Shown: one piece after another, positions 14,472 to 16,668 of the stretch
Layout of the letters: every line of letters begins with the position of its first letter
How positions within the stretch are numbered: the stretch's first letter is position 1
Assembly (NCBI GenBank): GCA_963541805.1
Contig: CAUTVF010000018.1
Coordinates: 1 to 16,668 of the forward strand
Reading direction: 5' to 3'
From: CAUTVF01 sp963541805
Lineage (GTDB): Bacteria > Pseudomonadota > Alphaproteobacteria > Rs-D84 > CASDRH01
Length of the DNA: 16,668 bases
Notes under the pieces: generated by a model
What the model saw: only the letters and a program-made list of their open reading frames with translations
What the model was told of the DNA's origin: nothing
Database searches by the model: none
Translations under genes and position numbers: made by a program

Positions 14472-15743
14472 TCAATTCTGAGATTCAGCCCAAAATGTGT
14501 TTGCATCTTCACCAGTAAGCTTAAGCGTATTACGCCAAATGCCATCATAACCGCCGGTAATATGACCTTTTTCGTAAACTATAGAAGATTCGAAAGAAAG
14601 ATAAATATCCCAATTATTATCCAAAATTTTATCTGTAATATTGGTATTTATATAATTATCTACCAGTTCAACTACTTTTGAAGATAAATTGGTTTCACCA
14701 GGATACTTCTTTTTCAATGCGTCAAGTGCTTCACTCTTGCTAAGATCTGCAATCGCCATATCTCGATATTTAGTTAAAGCAATTTTAACCAATGTCGATA
14801 ATTTGAGCATGTGAGGAATACTACCACTATAATTAATATTACTGGGATTAGCATCATCACATGGAGGAAAATTATAAAGATTTCCACCCTTGCTATTCTT
14901 TATAGAGTAAGGACCAACATGAAAGGAATAAATCTGGCTTTTATCATTGTTATTGATAAAAGTAACCTCCCAATCTATAATTTTCTCCATGGAAGAGCAA
15001 TTATAAAAGTATACCTCGGGTTCAATCACTTTACCCTCAGAATCCACGCTCTTAACATAGATCAAGATGTTTGATTCTCCATACACCTCCCAACCCTTGA
15101 ATAAAGGAGAATTGAAGCTTCCTTTTGTTATCCATGGATAACATTCTGGGTAAAAAAAAGGATTGCTATAGGAACCTAATCTTAACATTTTCCACTTAAA
15201 TTCCAATGCATCTGCCAAGGTTTCAAAATCACAATTCATTTCATTAATCCTTGCAGGTTCAGATGTTTTACCAAATACTTCTTTATAATCCGCTCCGATG
15301 GAAAAAACATCAGGATCAGATGAATACATAAATTTATAAAACTTGGCGTGCATAGTAAGAACCGAAGTAGATATCAGATACAAATTGCCATCATTTTTAC
15401 ATTTCCCAAGAGAGAAAAAATTTCTATTTTCCTCCTTGTTAAGTTCAGAAATAAGCTGAGACGATGGCAATGAAAGATCGAATATATGAAAATACTTGTT
15501 TTCATCGATCCTAACATTACTCAGCAAATTATCAGTTGCCTCCTTAAATAAATCATCAAAACTCTTTTCTACCAAGGAACCCTCCTCGGGTTTTTTATCC
15601 TTATCAGAAGGTTTAGCAGGATTATTACCATGTATACAGGATGTAATACACGGTACCATGATCAATGATAACATTATTATACTTAATATCATCTTGATCT
15701 TTTTCAAAAAGTTCTTCTTCACTTCTTCAGTATTGTTTCTCAT
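14472..15743 (-). CDS. Orphan lipoprotein of unknown function (423 aa)
   Basis: No family recognised. The N-terminus has a basic stretch and a hydrophobic segment (about residues 18-35), ending in lipobox I-T-S-C with Cys36 as the likely lipid anchor. A Pro/Lys/Asp/Glu-rich spacer follows (40-58). The mature part is mixed alpha/beta with many aromatics and further cysteines (115, 171, 201, 249, 295). The start is fixed by a strong GGGAGGTG site 5 nt upstream and a consensus promoter. It stands alone, with its own promoter and terminator. Unlike the + strand housekeeping genes, it has a canonical ribosome site, so it may be differently regulated or acquired. Possible roles (surface antigen, host-interaction lipoprotein) are inference. 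Confidence 0.8.
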   Translation of the reverse strand: MRNNTEEVKKNFLKKIKMILSIIMLSLIMVPCITSCIHGNNPAKPSDKDKKPEEGSLVEKSFDDLFKEATDNLLSNVRIDENKYFHIFDLSLPSSQLISELNKEENRNFFSLGKCKNDGNLYLISTSVLTMHAKFYKFMYSSDPDVFSIGADYKEVFGKTSEPARINEMNCDFETLADALEFKWKMLRLGSYSNPFFYPECYPWITKGSFNSPLFKGWEVYGESNILIYVKSVDSEGKVIEPEVYFYNCSSMEKIIDWEVTFINNNDKSQIYSFHVGPYSIKNSKGGNLYNFPPCDDANPSNINYSGSIPHMLKLSTLVKIALTKYRDMAIADLSKSEALDALKKKYPGETNLSSKVVELVDNYINTNITDKILDNNWDIYLSFESSIVYEKGHITGGYDGIWRNTLKLTGEDANTFWAESQN

Positions 15744-15748
15744 AACAA

Positions 15749-15756
15749 CACCTCCC
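15749..15756 (-). promoter_or_regulatory. Strong Shine-Dalgarno site of the lipoprotein gene
   Basis: GGGAGGTG on the - strand; GGAGG sits 7 nt before the ATG at 15743. It decides the start codon and is the best ribosome site in the window. Confidence 0.8.
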
Positions 15757-15795
15757 TATAAAAATATTTCCTCAACTGTATCGTTGATGCCTATA

Positions 15796-15823
15796 ATTAT
15801 ATTACCTTTATCTTATTTGTCAA
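15796..15823 (-). promoter_or_regulatory. Consensus sigma-70 promoter of the lipoprotein gene
   Basis: On the - strand: perfect TTGACA (15823-15818), 16 bp, perfect TATAAT (15801-15796). The predicted start is near 15789, giving a leader of about 45 nt. It is the strongest promoter seen in the window. Confidence 0.75.
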
Positions 15824-15863
15824 CTTTTATACCCCATATTTTATATACCTCTATCATACACAT

Positions 15864-15883
15864 TTTATTTAACTTTATTTAAC
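15864..15883 (+). repeat. Tandem 10-bp duplication
   Basis: TTTATTTAAC occurs twice head to tail (15864-15873 and 15874-15883), about 40 bp upstream of the lipoprotein promoter. It may be a regulator site or a simple AT-rich duplication. Confidence 0.6.
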
Positions 15884-15920
15884 CTTTTCATCTACTTAAC
15901 CTATATAATCTACCACCTAC

Positions 15921-15993
15921 ACTACCCCTCCCCATCCTACCTTACAACATCCTTTTTTAGACAAAATTATTCGCAGAATATGGGGAGGGGAGT
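15921..15993. repeat. GC-rich long inverted repeat
   Basis: CCCCTCCCCAT (15925-15935) and ATGGGGAGGGG (15980-15990) are perfectly complementary; the outer ACT/AGT (15921-15923, 15991-15993) extends the pairing past a single bulged A. The loop is 44 nt and contains a small TATTC-GCA-GAATA hairpin (15968-15980). The right arm runs into the 8-bp palindrome AGTATACT (15991-15998). No T-run follows on the - strand, so it is not a normal terminator for the gene at the right. Confidence 0.7.
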
Positions 15994-16015
15994 ATACTGT
16001 TTTTATAATTTATTA

Positions 16016-16668
16016 CTATAAGCAAACAAAACAATCATTCGCTATAAACATAGAGGAGCCACGTTTTATATTTAATCTTCTACCGTAGTCATCATCCAAT
16101 GGGGATCCATCCACCCATCTATTTATACTATACTGGTAACAGGTATTGTTTATATTATCATCTTTTAATGCAACGCCACCATTAACATTCTGTCCTATAT
16201 CTTTATATTTTTTTGGAACCCCAAAAGGAATTACTCCTACACTATCAGTTGAACATTTAAATGCAGCAGGGGAAGTGCTTCCATCAGAAACTGCATGAAA
16301 ACAAACAGGTTTTGAATTAATTCCTAATGAATCTCTATCTCTACACTGGAAGGATAATTTACCATCTTTAAAGACGGGAACCAGCTCATATTTTGCATTC
16401 CCTCTGTTCCTACAATGTTTCACCTTTGTTCCAGATAAATTTTTATAATCTTCACATTTAAGTACTCCGTCCTTATGCTCTATCTTATATCCATTCAAAC
16501 ATCCCAACCGGCCAAAGGCATTATTATTTGATTTTTTATTTTCTATGTTATCCTTTACGTCATTACTTCCACTAGCTATACTGTTTTTGTCATTCTGATC
16601 TGCCAGATAATCTCCCGAAGCATTTTCAGATTTATTAGGAGTGAAGCACCCCGCGCGATGAGAATTAG
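16016..16668 (-). CDS. Cysteine-rich repeat protein, partial (5' end outside window)
   Basis: The frame is open from the window's right edge to the TAG at 16016-16018 (216 complete codons visible). The in-frame TTG at 16505-16507 is therefore probably an internal Leu, not the start. The visible N-terminal part is a Ser/Asn/Asp/Lys-rich linker (about 16515-16645) after a Cys near 16646-16648. The C-terminal part is cysteine-rich with at least three related modules, each having a (K/S)-D-G turn, a Cys and a second Cys 14 residues on in the first two copies. This suggests a disulfide-stabilised exported or surface protein, but the signal region lies outside the window. No family recognised. Its downstream flank holds the GC-rich inverted repeat. 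Confidence 0.7.
   Translation of the reverse strand, partial: NSHRAGCFTPNKSENASGDYLADQNDKNSIASGSNDVKDNIENKKSNNNAFGRLGCLNGYKIEHKDGVLKCEDYKNLSGTKVKHCRNRGNAKYELVPVFKDGKLSFQCRDRDSLGINSKPVCFHAVSDGSTSPAAFKCSTDSVGVIPFGVPKKYKDIGQNVNGGVALKDDNINNTCYQYSINRWVDGSPLDDDYGRRLNIKRGSSMFIANDCFVCL

Noticed and set aside
15813..15863. A 16-codon - strand frame upstream of the lipoprotein promoter
   Set aside because: No Shine-Dalgarno site, and it overlaps the -35 box; very likely chance.
15496..15882. A 128-codon + strand frame across the lipoprotein start and promoter
   Set aside because: It is antisense to the signal peptide and strong promoter of a better-supported gene; its hydrophobic composition reflects the antisense of Lys/Asn-rich AT DNA.
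16505..16507. TTG as start codon of the cysteine-rich gene
   Set aside because: The frame stays open to the window edge with similar composition and another Cys, and no ribosome site precedes this TTG.

Overview
The window is a chromosomal segment of an AT-rich Gram-negative bacterium, most likely an alphaproteobacterium with a reduced, host- or gut-associated style of genome. The support is proteobacterial housekeeping genes (rimP-nusA-infB, the Lol lipoprotein-release transporter, an AsmA-family protein), three tRNA genes with encoded CCA ends, a tRNA-Tyr/tRNA-Gly pair, and standard use of TGA as stop and TGG as Trp. I cannot name the genus.

Left part (1-5477, + strand): structured, non-coding DNA and a likely promoter lead into five tightly packed genes that look like one operon. 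Two unrecognised acidic cytoplasmic proteins (302 and 367 aa) share a weakly conserved repeated module. They are followed by a secretin-like outer-membrane lipoprotein and by the permease (LolC/E type) and ATPase (LolD) of the lipoprotein-releasing transporter. Neighbouring genes touch, overlap or lie 4 nt apart, so translational coupling is likely. The secretin gene carries an in-frame G8T6 tract that could be a slippage switch.

Middle part (5481-10706, - strand): rimP, nusA and infB form a compact translation/transcription operon, followed by a small exported coiled-coil protein. The usual alphaproteobacterial companions ylxR (between nusA and infB) and rbfA/truB (after infB) are absent here. 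A promoter and a terminator-like hairpin lie ahead of rimP, suggesting an attenuated leader. The operon's likely terminator is embedded in the 3' coding end of the convergent lolD.

Right-middle part (10707-14233): divergent from rimP lie tRNA-Leu(TAA) and a 1058-aa AsmA-like protein. The asmA stop codon directly abuts the CCA end of the opposing tRNA-Gly(TCC), which is preceded by tRNA-Tyr(GTA).

Right part (14234-16668, - strand): this looks accessory or lineage-specific. It holds an orphan 423-aa lipoprotein gene with a consensus promoter, a strong Shine-Dalgarno site and a clear terminator; an intergenic region with a GC-rich long inverted repeat; and the 3' part of a cysteine-rich repeat protein gene that runs off the window. 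No CRISPR array, transposase, phage gene or complete new multi-gene defence system was recognised. The most novel candidates are the two-gene repeat family coupled to a secretin and Lol, the G8T6 tract, the rimP leader, and the cysteine-module protein.
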